Made by a program: the position numbers and the translations under genes. DNA of 8,772 bases from CS1-C013 sp964347265 (GTDB lineage Archaea > Aenigmatarchaeota > Aenigmatarchaeia > Aenigmatarchaeales > Aenigmatarchaeaceae): assembly GCA_964347265.1 (NCBI GenBank), contig CAYFXV010000027.1, positions 1 to 8,772 on the forward strand, written 5' to 3'. Shown piece by piece: positions 1 through 5,984 of this stretch. Below the pieces are notes generated by a model. The model ran no database searches, was not told the DNA's origin, and saw nothing but the letters and a program-made list of their open reading frames with translations. Position 1 is the stretch's first letter. Each line of letters starts with the position of its first letter.

Positions 1-260
1 GGGACAGCATAAGGTTAATAGATGAGGTAAGAATGCACACTGGAATGACAGATGAAGAAATGGAAAAAGATTTGAGAGAAAAAGAAATTGTTTTACAATG
101 GATGCTGAATAACCAAGTAAATACTGTAAATACTGTAGGAAAAGTTGTTGCTGATTATTATCATAACAGAGAAAAGATTTTAAAAATAGTTAACCAAAAT
201 GGTAAACCCGATGAAATTCTTGGACCAAGTTTTATGAAAGAACTCAAAAAAGCTGTTTAA
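1..260 (+). CDS. Type II/IV secretion (pilus) system ATPase, C-terminal end, 5' partial
   Basis: The open frame runs in from the left window edge without a stop (first full codon at base 3), so the ATG at 33 is internal. About 85 C-terminal residues are visible, starting DSIRLIDEVRMHTGMTDEEM. The pattern R-x-HTGM-(T/S)-x-EE, then a charged helix with K-x-x-VLQWM and a VGKVVADYY segment, matches the C-terminal tail of archaeal GspE/TadA/VirB11-like ATPases. These hexameric cytoplasmic motors drive pilin assembly. The Walker A, Walker B and His boxes lie outside the window and cannot be checked. The stop codon is separated by one base from the next gene, a membrane platform protein, which is the usual ATPase-TadC order and implies one transcript. 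The family call rests on the tail alone but is strengthened by the three pilus genes that follow. Confidence 0.82.
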   Translation, partial: DSIRLIDEVRMHTGMTDEEMEKDLREKEIVLQWMLNNQVNTVNTVGKVVADYYHNREKILKIVNQNGKPDEILGPSFMKELKKAV

Positions 261-261
261 A

Positions 262-1137
262 ATGATAGTTCCTTTTGTTCCTTTTCCAACTAAAAAAGCA
301 GCGAAAGAAGCAGTAGCACATTTTTCAAAATTTGGAGATATAATTTGCAAATCCTTTCCAGGTTTAAAACTAACTCTTTATCAAGCCAAAATTGACTTAA
401 GACCAAGAGAATATGCTTCTTTAATTGTTTTAACAGCTATTTTCTATTTTGTATTATTAACACCTTTAATATTCTGGATAGGATTAATTGCAGGTAAGAT
501 AGATTTTTTCCTTCCTTTTTTTGTTGGTGGTGTTTTTTCTCTTTTTATTTTCTTTTATTTAATGAATTATCCAAAAGTTGTTGCTCATAGAAGAATGAAA
601 GTTTTAGAATCAGACCTATTAAACTCTTTACAACACATGCTAGTTGAAATTAAGTCAGGCGTTCCACTCTTTAATTCAATGGTAAGCATAAGCATAGGCT
701 ATGGAGAGATAAGTGAAGAGTTTAAAAAAGTAGTAAGGGAAATAAATGCTGGAAAATCTGAAATAGGGGCTTTGGAAGAAGCATCTAGAAGAAATCCCTC
801 TTTGTATTTTAGAAGAACTTTGTGGCAATTAACAAACTCTATAAAAGCTGGAAGCGATATTGGTGATGCTTTAGAAGGCATTGTCCATAATTTAACACAA
901 GAACAAATAATAGCAATAAGAAAATATGGACGAGAATTAAGTCCTTATACATTAATCTATATGATGATTGCAATAATCATGCCAACCTTAGGAATAACAT
1001 TCTTAATTATATTGTCTTCCTTTGCTGGTATCGTAATACCAAAATTAATATTTCCTTTAATAATTGTTGCCTTAGCAGTTTTCCAATATTTTTATATGGG
1101 AATAATAAAAACCAAAAGGCCTTTAATGGTGAGATAG
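262..1137 (+). CDS. Type II secretion system F family (TadC/FlaJ-like) membrane platform protein, first copy
   Basis: This 291-residue protein is the inner-membrane platform that couples the pilus ATPase to pilin assembly. A cytoplasmic N-terminal stretch (about 1-48) is followed by two membrane helices (about 50-76 and 83-101). A cytoplasmic T2SF domain follows (about 105-225), with the motif ESDLLNSLQHMLVEIKSGVP and a later YFRRTLWQLTNSIKAGSDI segment matching the two signature helices of the family. Two or three more hydrophobic segments fill residues 227-285, with a short basic tail. The ATG lies one base after the ATPase stop, so translation is probably coupled. Its stop abuts the start of a second T2SF gene. 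Two half-size (about 300-residue) T2SF genes in tandem, rather than one FlaJ of about 560 residues, is an arrangement I associate with DPANN archaea. Confidence 0.85.
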   Translation: MIVPFVPFPTKKAAKEAVAHFSKFGDIICKSFPGLKLTLYQAKIDLRPREYASLIVLTAIFYFVLLTPLIFWIGLIAGKIDFFLPFFVGGVFSLFIFFYLMNYPKVVAHRRMKVLESDLLNSLQHMLVEIKSGVPLFNSMVSISIGYGEISEEFKKVVREINAGKSEIGALEEASRRNPSLYFRRTLWQLTNSIKAGSDIGDALEGIVHNLTQEQIIAIRKYGRELSPYTLIYMMIAIIMPTLGITFLIILSSFAGIVIPKLIFPLIIVALAVFQYFYMGIIKTKRPLMVR

Positions 1138-2101
1138 TTGAAAGACATTTATTATTTAACCCCAAAAAGATACAGAGATTTTTTTAAAAAACAAATAAGA
1201 TATGCTGGAATAAAAGAAAATACAACTAACAAAATAGTGGGTTTTTCCTTTGTCTTATCAATAATTTTAGCTATTAACTTTTCTCTAATTTTCCTTTTGC
1301 TTGGTTTTGGGACTTTGGGAATTTTAATAGGTGTGGGAATTGGTGGAGGTGTTATAATTTTAACTTATTTAATCTTCATGTTTATTGCAGACTCGAGAGC
1401 TAATCATATTGAAAAGGTTTTGCCAGATGCTTTACAGCTGATGTCAGCAAATATAAGAGCTGGTATGACTGTTGATAGAGCAATATGGCTTTCTGCAAGA
1501 CCCGAATTCGGAGTTCTTGAAGAAGAAATTAAAAAAGTTGGTGCAAGAACAATGGGAGGGAAATCATTAAAAGTGGCANNNNNNNNNNTGAAATGACAAA
1601 AAATATTAAATCAAAGATACTGAATAGAACAGTAAAATTGCTATTAGAAGGTATAGAATCTGGAGGAGAACTTGCTCACCTATTAGAAGAAACTGCAAAC
1701 AACATAAGAGTTACTCAAACTCTTAAAAAAGAGATAAAATCCTCAGTATTGACTTATTCAATATTTATATTATTTGCTGCTGTACTTGCAGCACCATTCT
1801 NNNNNNNNNNNNNNNNNNNNNNNNNNNNNNNNNNNNNNNNNNNNGACAGGGAATGGGAATAGGTGGATTTTTAAAAAAAGCTACAGGTCCCCAAATAACT
1901 GTGGATGACTTATTTTGGTTTTCTGTATCAGCATTATCAATAACAGCATTCTTTGGTTCTCTATCAATAGGATTAATTCAAACAGGAAAAGAAAAGAATG
2001 GCTTAAGGCTTATTCCACTCTTACTCATAGGATCAATAACAGTTTTAATAGTGTCTAGAATGGTTGTGGAGATGTTTTTTGGAAGCTTTTTTGCTTTATA
2101 G
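1138..2101 (+). CDS. Type II secretion system F family (TadC-like) platform protein, second copy, interrupted by assembly gaps
   Basis: Read as one gene of roughly 310-320 residues, split into three frames only by the N runs at 1579-1588 and 1801-1844. The TTG start directly follows the previous stop. It is preferred because LKDIYYLTPKRYRDFFKKQ is, from memory, the usual archaeal N-terminus of this family and no better start exists. Membrane helices lie near residues 33-55 and 57-83. A T2SF domain follows, with LPDALQLMSANIRAGMTVDRA before gap 1 and LLLEGIESGGELAHLLEETA after it. Hydrophobic segments then reach across gap 2, and the C-terminal part (after 1845) ends in two helices. The inferred role is the second platform subunit of the pilus machine. 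Family members read AL-x-EM where gap 1 sits, so the true gap there is probably only a few bases. Methionines at 1593 and 1853 are internal. Confidence 0.82.
1579..1588. other. Assembly gap (10 N) inside the second T2SF gene
   Basis: Ten unknown bases. The codons before (ending at 1578) and after (GAA at 1590) are 11 bases apart, which is not a multiple of three, so the true gap length differs from 10. Family comparison (A-L-x-E-M) suggests about 5 missing bases. Confidence 0.95.
1801..1844. other. Assembly gap (44 N) inside the second T2SF gene
   Basis: Forty-four unknown bases, probably a paired-read size estimate. The upstream frame (AAPF ending at 1799) and the downstream frame (QGMGIGG from 1847) are not in phase across 44 N, so the real length is off by one or two bases at least. 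The gap should encode part of a membrane helix. Confidence 0.95.
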
Positions 2102-2104
2102 AAA

Positions 2105-2115
2105 TCTTTAAGTAC
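2105..2115 (+). promoter_or_regulatory. Probable TATA box of the pilin gene
   Basis: TCTTTAAGTAC is a TATA-like element just after the stop of the T2SF gene. A start site 25 bases downstream, near 2135, would leave a leader of about 20 bases containing the Shine-Dalgarno site. A private promoter would let the pilin be made in excess of the assembly machine. Assigned by pattern only. Confidence 0.4.
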
Positions 2116-2141
2116 CAAGTTGACAAAATAAAATATTAAAT

Positions 2142-2148
2142 AGGAGGT
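2142..2148 (+). promoter_or_regulatory. Strong Shine-Dalgarno site of the pilin gene
   Basis: AGGAGGT ends seven bases before the ATG at 2156. It is the strongest ribosome-binding site in the window and fixes the pilin start. Confidence 0.75.
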
Positions 2149-2155
2149 ATTAAAA

Positions 2156-2617
2156 ATGAGAGGACAGACAGCAGTTGAATACTTAATGACTTATGGATGG
2201 GCAATTTTAATAATTTTGATAGTGGCTGGAGTTCTAGCATATTATGGAATATTTGCACCATCAGGCTTTTTAGGAGAATCTGCAACAGGGTTTACAGATA
2301 TAATGGTACTTTCACCCTGGAGTTTAGGTGCTGACGGTGTTTTTACGGGAAACTTAGAAAACAGAGTTGGTGAAACAGTAAATGTTACTGATGTATATAT
2401 TTGGTCAACAACTGAGGCAAGTAAAGCTGGTACCGGATCTCCCACAGGAGGCGATGTAACACTTGTAGCAGGTGAAAAGGCCATAATAAATTTCACAGCG
2501 ATTAATGGTGTAACTGGTACTGCAGGTAACACTTATACATTTAGTGTTTCCATAACATACTTATACGGAGGAGTAAGTTTCAACAGTACAGGCAGAATAA
2601 GCGGAACATACAGCTAA
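2156..2617 (+). CDS. Archaeal type IV pilin with class III signal peptide
   Basis: This 153-residue prepilin begins MRGQTAVEYLMTYGWAILII. The short basic leader MRG is followed by QTAVE, the class III (QxxxE) motif. An EppA/FlaK-type prepilin peptidase would cut after G3, leaving Q4 as the new N-terminus. Residues 9-31 form the hydrophobic helix that packs into the filament core. The head (about 40-153) is rich in Gly, Thr, Ser and Val with few charges, as in beta-rich archaeal pilin heads. Three N-glycosylation sequons are visible (N76-V-T, N112-F-T, N143-S-T). Lying last after ATPase and platform genes, with its own strong ribosome site, it is most likely the major filament subunit. Whether the filament is for adhesion or host-cell contact cannot be told. 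The archaellum is less likely because no fla/arl accessory genes are visible. Confidence 0.9.
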   Translation: MRGQTAVEYLMTYGWAILIILIVAGVLAYYGIFAPSGFLGESATGFTDIMVLSPWSLGADGVFTGNLENRVGETVNVTDVYIWSTTEASKAGTGSPTGGDVTLVAGEKAIINFTAINGVTGTAGNTYTFSVSITYLYGGVSFNSTGRISGTYS

Positions 2618-2620
2618 TTG

Positions 2621-2655
2621 GTTTTTACTCTTTTAAGTTTTTTTTATTGTTTTTT
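2621..2655 (+). terminator. T-rich terminator zone between convergent transcripts
   Basis: Successive T tracts directly after the pilin stop fit archaeal intrinsic termination, which needs oligo-T rather than a hairpin. The zone separates the + strand pilus operon from the minus-strand operon ending at 2656. Confidence 0.6.
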
Positions 2656-2916
2656 CTATTTCTTTTTAGATTTGTTCTTTTTCCATTTTTTAAGATATTC
2701 TAAGTATTCTTCGAACATATAATACCACATTCCTTCTGGCCAATCGTCGTCTTTATATTCTTTTTCAATATCTTTGTCTAAATTGTAAGCATTCTTAGCT
2801 TTTCTTAGTTTTTTTCTGTTCTTATATCCATCAACATTAACATCAAATTCCTCTAATTTTACATTTCCTGTTCTCTTGTCTATAATCATTTTTTGACTGA
2901 TTTTTGACTGGTACAT
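2656..2916 (-). CDS. Small charged protein of unknown function, last gene of the small-protein operon
   Basis: I do not recognise this 86-residue protein. The N-terminal third (MYQSKISQKMIIDKRTGNVK) looks like a beta hairpin. A basic middle (KNRKKLRKAKNAY) follows, then an acidic stretch (EKEYKDDDWPEG) and an aromatic, amphipathic helix (about 64-78) ending in a lysine-rich tail. No signal peptide or membrane segment is seen, so a cytoplasmic protein is likely. The ATG at 2916 was chosen over one at 2964. It lies one base after the stop of the upstream gene and follows an AAAGGAAG ribosome site, whereas the longer form would overlap the neighbour by 47 bases. The basic tail could suit nucleic-acid binding, but this is only a composition-based guess. 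Confidence 0.72.
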   Translation of the reverse strand: MYQSKISQKMIIDKRTGNVKLEEFDVNVDGYKNRKKLRKAKNAYNLDKDIEKEYKDDDWPEGMWYYMFEEYLEYLKKWKKNKSKKK

Positions 2917-2917
2917 A

Positions 2918-3106
2918 TTATCTTCCTTTTTGCAAATCGTAAGTATAGTAATTAGCATTATCAACTAAATCAGGCAAACGGTGAGATAAATCTCTGGCTA
3001 TTCCCAGATCATTTGATTTAGACGACCCTCTACCATGAATAGCGGAAAAATATTTGTTATTAGTACATACAGAAGTAACACTTATTTTACCATAGTATTC
3101 TGTCAT
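2918..3106 (-). CDS. Small protein of unknown function, paralog of the upstream gene
   Basis: This 62-residue protein starts MTEYYGKISVTSV. It is a diverged copy of the product of 3106-3303. Both have YYGK near the N-terminus, a strand-rich first half, the block G-x-GSS-(K/R)-SND-x-x-IAR near residues 26-38, a helix, and an N-A-N/R-A-N pattern near the end. The ATG at 3106 overlaps the upstream stop as TAATG and follows a GGTGGGAT ribosome-binding-like stretch. The ATG three codons earlier (3115) is less likely because it would lie inside the neighbour. There is no membrane segment or signal peptide, and no known domain is recognised. Strict co-translation with its paralog suggests that the two could form a heteromer (inference). 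Confidence 0.72.
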   Translation of the reverse strand: MTEYYGKISVTSVCTNNKYFSAIHGRGSSKSNDLGIARDLSHRLPDLVDNANYYTYDLQKGR

Positions 3107-3303
3107 TAATCCCACCCATTTGATCTTTTATGAGCTTCATATGCAATCTGATTTGCTCTGTTAACACAATCGGCCAAACCATCAGAAATGCTTCTTGCTA
3201 TGTCTCTGTCATTTGATCTGGAAGAACCTTTCCCTTCTAATTTTGTGTAATTCTTTTCAGTTGTTATTGTGCTTTTATTATGAACTTTTCCATAATATGA
3301 CAT
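3106..3303 (-). CDS. Small protein of unknown function with GSSRSND block
   Basis: This 65-residue protein starts MSYYGKVHNKSTITT. Its first 30 residues alternate polar and hydrophobic in a way that suggests a beta hairpin. It continues through GKGSSRSNDRDIARSI (about 29-44) into a predicted helix with one cysteine (C51). A GAGGTGAT ribosome site, a close match to the 16S 3' end complement, sits a few bases before the ATG, which overlaps the upstream stop as TAATG. It is a clear tandem paralog of the next gene (2918-3106). I cannot assign a function. The lack of hydrophobic segments points to a soluble cytoplasmic protein. Confidence 0.74.
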   Translation of the reverse strand: MSYYGKVHNKSTITTEKNYTKLEGKGSSRSNDRDIARSISDGLADCVNRANQIAYEAHKRSNGWD

Positions 3304-3464
3304 TACATCACCTCGTTTTGTACATAAGAGGCCGTGTATTTTACATGGTCTTTGTCTTTACCAGTTACTTTTAAGCCTCTTTCAAAAGTTGTAGAATTCT
3401 CATTTCCATAGAATCTGTTTGAGAACTCGCTTTTTACATAATAGGGAGATTTTTTGTCTACCAT
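3303..3464 (-). CDS. Very small (53-residue) protein of unknown function
   Basis: This short open frame is supported mainly by context. It fills the otherwise empty 169 bases between two genes of the same operon, starts 8 bases after the upstream stop and ends in a TAATG overlap with the next gene. The product begins MVDKKSPYYVKSEFSNRFYG and ends in KYTASYVQNEVM. It is polar and tyrosine-rich without a membrane segment. Its start resembles the YY-x-K opening of the two GSS-SND paralogs downstream, so it may be a shorter, diverged member of the same group. The ribosome site (AGATGAT) is weak, and translation is probably coupled to the gene before. Function is unknown. Confidence 0.65.
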   Translation of the reverse strand: MVDKKSPYYVKSEFSNRFYGNENSTTFERGLKVTGKDKDHVKYTASYVQNEVM

Positions 3465-3472
3465 AAAATCAT

Positions 3473-3715
3473 CTAATATGGATTAAAATATCCTTGATCT
3501 CTTCCGTATTTTTTCTTGATTTTTTCATCAAAGTTCTTTTCAAGAGAATAAGAAACACCAGAACTTTTTGAACCCCTTACTTCACTTATTCCAAAAGCAT
3601 TCATAGCACCTATTAATCCTCTGTCTCTATGAACTATAGAATGATCAAGTTGAGAACCACGATAATCTGTTTCAACTGTTGTTTTATCTCTTTTTGATTT
3701 TACTTTTATACTCAT
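3473..3715 (-). CDS. Small soluble protein of unknown function, second gene of the operon
   Basis: This 80-residue protein begins MSIKVKSKRDKTTVETDYRG. It has an N-terminal strand-turn-strand pattern, a middle RDRGLIGAMNAFGISEVRGS and a lysine-rich C-terminal part ending GYFNPY. A GGGGGTGTT ribosome site overlaps the stop of the TudS-like gene, and the start lies 11 bases after it, so the two are co-transcribed. The opening (K-V-K-S then T-T-V-E) is loosely similar to the paralog pair at 2918-3303, but I cannot show homology by eye. No catalytic motif, membrane segment or export signal is seen, and I do not recognise the family. Confidence 0.7.
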   Translation of the reverse strand: MSIKVKSKRDKTTVETDYRGSQLDHSIVHRDRGLIGAMNAFGISEVRGSKSSGVSYSLEKNFDEKIKKKYGRDQGYFNPY

Positions 3716-3726
3716 TTTAACACCCC

Positions 3727-4200
3727 CTAAGAATTTTTTAAAAGAAGATCTATTTTCTCTAAAGTTGAGAAAATATTATTTAAATTGGTTGAAATTATTG
3801 GAACCTGAAAATTCCTTTTTTGCATCTCATTTTCAAGTTCTTCTATTAAAATTCCTTTTCCAGGAACATTCTTTTTTCCATTGTTAATTCTATAAACGCC
3901 GCAGATTGGGGAAAACTCCACTCCAAGAATTCCTACAACTTCAAAATTTGCATCCAAATATTTCTTGATTGTATTTATAATAAAAGCAGAAGTTTTTTCA
4001 CAGTATTTTTTATAAATTTTAGAATTGTTCTCATTTTTTATGAACTTCCCATTACAATCTATTTTAGGACATGGCATTTGAACTATTCCTATACTTGATT
4101 CAGCAAGCAATTCTACCAATTCTTTTACTTTATAGAATTTTTCATTTCTTATATTTTGATTTAATATACAGTGTGAAACAAAAATTATTTTTTCACTCAT
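3727..4200 (-). CDS. TudS-related (DUF523-like) putative desulfidase / Fe-S protein
   Basis: This 157-residue protein has three cysteines in the contexts expected of the thiouracil desulfurase (TudS/DUF523) group, where three Cys bind a [4Fe-4S] cluster. They are C11 in VSHCILNQN, C44 in QMPCPK, and C100 in GVEFSPICGVYR. The HC-x-LN opening resembles the CD3072-type TudS relatives more than classical TudS, as far as I recall. Family knowledge suggests removal of sulfur from a small thiolated molecule such as a thiopyrimidine; the substrate here is unknown. The protein is cytoplasmic and close to the usual length of about 150. It heads a minus-strand operon of five small unknown genes. No Shine-Dalgarno site is seen, and a TATA box 30 bases upstream implies a nearly leaderless mRNA. 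C49 and C67 are extra and probably not ligands. Confidence 0.75.
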   Translation of the reverse strand: MSEKIIFVSHCILNQNIRNEKFYKVKELVELLAESSIGIVQMPCPKIDCNGKFIKNENNSKIYKKYCEKTSAFIINTIKKYLDANFEVVGILGVEFSPICGVYRINNGKKNVPGKGILIEELENEMQKRNFQVPIISTNLNNIFSTLEKIDLLLKNS

Positions 4201-4225
4201 AGATCTAATATGAACATAAATGTGG

Positions 4226-4234
4226 CATATAAAA
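4226..4234 (-). promoter_or_regulatory. TATA box for the TudS-like/small-protein operon
   Basis: On the minus strand this reads TTTTATATG, centred about 30 bases before the ATG at 4200. The start site would fall within a few bases of the start codon, and no Shine-Dalgarno sequence is present. This fits a leaderless or near-leaderless first gene. Confidence 0.6.
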
Positions 4235-4253
4235 TTCTAACCACTGGGAGTTG

Positions 4254-4280
4254 TAAAAAATAATTAAAAAGAAAAGAAGA
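4254..4280 (-). terminator. T-rich terminator after the Yip1-family gene
   Basis: Directly after the stop at 4281 the minus strand reads TCTTCTTTTCTTTTTAATT and then a six-T tract, typical of archaeal oligo-T termination. It lies upstream of the promoter for the next operon. Confidence 0.5.
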
Positions 4281-4922
4281 TTATATTCCAGTTGGAATTA
4301 TGTCAACCGGAATCACATCAGCTGGAAGTATATCTGCAATAGCTCCAAGAACGAACGCTGCTGCAATGGCTATTGCCACAATTACGATCACTGCTATGAT
4401 TAAAACTGGTACTAACCATGTAAGAACTGCCTTTATTGTACTGTATTGATGAGCCTCTTTCAATGCCATTGTCAAAAGGTATAGACCATATAACAAAGCT
4501 ATAAATGCTAAGAGTGGTCCTGCGAATGGAATCAGGGATACTATTGTTGATATTACACTTAAAGGTGCACTGTAAATAGCGTACAAATAAGATTGTGTCT
4601 TATAATTTCCTTTTCCACCAAACATTAATGCTAATACAAAAAGTATTGCTGAAACTATTAGCCAACCTATAACACTTACTATAGGTGTTAATATTAAAGA
4701 TGAAAAGAATGCTTCTACACCCGTGGGAGGTGAATACATTGGAAATAATTCACTTGCTATTTCTACACCAACAATCAGCTGGTATAAACCCATTATGAAG
4801 CCTGATATAACTCCTGCAACAGCTATATGTTTAGCGCCTTCAGTAAGATTTGCTTTATGTTTTTCTTTTTTAAATGTCTTTACAGGTTTTGTTAAACTAT
4901 CTCTCCATAAATTAAAATTCAA
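4281..4922 (-). CDS. Yip1-family integral membrane protein
   Basis: This 213-residue protein has a short charged N-terminus (about 1-30) and then five hydrophobic segments (about 34-54, 68-99, 113-133, 135-155, 162-200). The middle carries the Yip1-type pattern: FGGKGNYKTQSYLYAIYSAP, a LIPFAGPLL turn, then LYGLYLLTMALKEAHQYSTI with KAV starting the next helix. In eukaryotes Yip1 proteins act in vesicle traffic; in archaea and bacteria the domain is common but uncharacterised. The start is TTG at 4922, chosen because a good AGGTGATT ribosome site sits just before it and no ATG is available before residue 45. The hydrophobic tail rich in I, P and D (ILPADVIPVDIIPTGI) is unusual. A TATA box upstream suggests its own transcript. 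Confidence 0.75.
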   Translation of the reverse strand: MNFNLWRDSLTKPVKTFKKEKHKANLTEGAKHIAVAGVISGFIMGLYQLIVGVEIASELFPMYSPPTGVEAFFSSLILTPIVSVIGWLIVSAILFVLALMFGGKGNYKTQSYLYAIYSAPLSVISTIVSLIPFAGPLLAFIALLYGLYLLTMALKEAHQYSTIKAVLTWLVPVLIIAVIVIVAIAIAAAFVLGAIADILPADVIPVDIIPTGI

Positions 4923-4925
4923 ATA

Positions 4926-4933
4926 ATCACCTA
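4926..4933 (-). promoter_or_regulatory. Ribosome-binding site fixing the TTG start of the Yip1-family gene
   Basis: The minus strand reads AGGTGATT ending shortly before TTG at 4922. It supports a non-ATG start that would otherwise look doubtful. Confidence 0.6.
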
Positions 4934-4950
4934 TTCCTATTAATAAATTA

Positions 4951-4963
4951 GTTATTTATAAAT
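4951..4963 (-). promoter_or_regulatory. TATA box for the Yip1-family gene
   Basis: The minus strand reads ATTTATAAATAAC, centred about 35 bases before the TTG start, right after the stop of the upstream gene at 4964. The predicted leader is about 9 bases and contains the ribosome site. Confidence 0.5.
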
Positions 4964-5746
4964 TTACTTAACTTTCTTTCTTCTATCTACGTAAAATGCT
5001 GTATAAGAAAGAAGAACTAAAGGTGATGTTACAAAAAGAGTTAAGAGTGTGCCTAATAAACGCAAGACGCTATTTAATCCTGCATTAAAAAAGAAGAACA
5101 TAAAAAACAAGAATAAGACGCTTAAGAAATATCTCTTAGAAATAACAAAACTTCTTTTAACTGCTTGAAATGCGCTAAGATTATCAATTACAACTGCTTG
5201 GTTAATAAATATAAACAATATGCCAAAAAGAACTAAAATTATTGCACCCAAAATAATTGACAGAAAAATGAAAAATAAATATGAGGTTGGAGCTGTCTGA
5301 AGGGAAAAACCAGAAAAACTGATTAAAATAGTTGCTGGGCTAAAAACAGCAACAACTATCACAAATAATATTAACAAAACAATTAAATTAGCTCCAAGAA
5401 TTGTCCAGAATTTTGATTGAACTGTTTTTAACATTACTTCAAACCTTGTTCTTCTGTTTAAAGATTCATAAAGCATTCTTACAAATCCTCCCTTTAATAT
5501 TGTTGAAGCTAGAATCCCTACTATAAACATTACAACAGAAAATGAGAAAATGCCCAAATTATCTAACATGGCCTTTGTTAGATTTATGTCTCTTGAAAAT
5601 GGAGTTAAAACAAAAACCCAAGGCATTAGACCTATTATAACTGGAACAAGAAACACTAAGATCTGTAAAAGTATTGCTGCAAAAATTTGCCAAAAATTCT
5701 TTTTATATGCTATCCATGCTTTTTCAATATATTCGACTGTACTCAT
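4964..5746 (-). CDS. Six-helix membrane protein, DUF975/DUF7847-like (GDPD membrane-domain fold)
   Basis: This 260-residue polytopic protein has about six hydrophobic segments (about 18-48, 66-86, 115-145, 155-185, 204-224, 230-252). The N-terminus, VEYIEKAWIAYKKNFWQIFA, and the later SAFQAVKRSFVISKRYFLSV are both the 'A-x-K-x-S-(x)n-K-x-x-F' entry helices typical of the DUF975 / DUF7847 / glycerophosphodiester-phosphodiesterase membrane-domain group. The C-terminus is basic (DRRKKVK). Function is not established; roles in envelope or membrane homeostasis are speculation. No Shine-Dalgarno site precedes the ATG, but a TATA box 29 bases upstream points to a leaderless mRNA. It lies head-to-tail between secG and the Yip1-family gene, making a small block of membrane-protein genes. 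Confidence 0.68.
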   Translation of the reverse strand: MSTVEYIEKAWIAYKKNFWQIFAAILLQILVFLVPVIIGLMPWVFVLTPFSRDINLTKAMLDNLGIFSFSVVMFIVGILASTILKGGFVRMLYESLNRRTRFEVMLKTVQSKFWTILGANLIVLLILFVIVVAVFSPATILISFSGFSLQTAPTSYLFFIFLSIILGAIILVLFGILFIFINQAVVIDNLSAFQAVKRSFVISKRYFLSVLFLFFMFFFFNAGLNSVLRLLGTLLTLFVTSPLVLLSYTAFYVDRRKKVK

Positions 5747-5770
5747 TAGATAATAATTGTAAGAATCGAC

Positions 5771-5780
5771 TTATAAAAAT
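5771..5780 (-). promoter_or_regulatory. TATA box for the six-helix membrane protein gene
   Basis: The minus strand reads TTTTTATAAG, centred about 29 bases before the ATG at 5746, just after the secG stop. No ribosome site follows, so a leaderless transcript is likely. The same T-run may help end the secG transcript. Confidence 0.55.
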
Positions 5781-5784
5781 ATAG

Positions 5785-5943
5785 TTAAAAGAAAGAAAAG
5801 AGTATTAGTTCTAAAATTATTACTGCAACACCAATAAAAACAACTATTTTGGGTTCCATTTTTATTTTGCTTTCTGCACCTTCTTCATATCTTACTAACC
5901 CTGCCATTCCTGTTGGTGTTCTTAATTTTTTCTTATCAGCCAT
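5785..5943 (-). CDS. secG: Preprotein translocase subunit SecG (Sec61-beta type)
   Basis: This 52-residue archaeal Sec61-beta homolog is the small third subunit of the SecYEG channel in the cytoplasmic membrane. The product begins MADKKKLRTPTGMAGLVRYEE. The lysine-rich start, TPTG-x-AGLVRY box, acidic EEGAESKIKMEPK linker and one membrane helix (about 33-51) in tail-anchored position are the hallmark order of the family. The length (about 50-60) is normal. The beta subunit is not essential for channel function in studied systems but helps recruit partners. It is read alone here, between two unrelated membrane-protein genes. A TATA-like element 35 bases upstream would give a leader of about 8 bases without a clear ribosome site. 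Residue 13 is Met where many homologs have Gly or Ser. Confidence 0.88.
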   Translation of the reverse strand: MADKKKLRTPTGMAGLVRYEEGAESKIKMEPKIVVFIGVAVIILELILFSFF

Positions 5944-5972
5944 ATTAATCAATATTCATTACTATACCTAAA

Positions 5973-5984
5973 AATTATTTAAGT
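5973..5984 (-). promoter_or_regulatory. Probable TATA box of secG
   Basis: The minus strand reads ACTTAAATAATT, centred about 35 bases before the secG ATG at 5943 and directly after the upstream gene's stop at 5985. The start site would be near 5951. Confidence 0.45.

Noticed and set aside
1593..1862. Independent genes starting at the Met codons at 1593 and 1853
   Set aside because: Both start immediately beside N runs and continue the T2SF family sequence of the upstream fragment; they are internal methionines.
2242..2532. Minus-strand 96-codon frame opposite the pilin
   Set aside because: The plus strand encodes a clear class III pilin with a strong ribosome site; the reverse frame has no start signal or recognisable product.
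2917..2964. Longer start for the last small-operon gene (ATG at 2964)
   Set aside because: The extra 16 residues overlap the upstream gene and are unlike the rest; the ATG at 2916 has a ribosome site and a 1-base spacer.
2656..3715. Toxin-antitoxin cassette or CRISPR-related locus
   Set aside because: The genes are small and paired, but no PIN, HEPN, RelE or AbrB-like motif is visible and there are no direct repeats. Size and pairing alone do not support the call.
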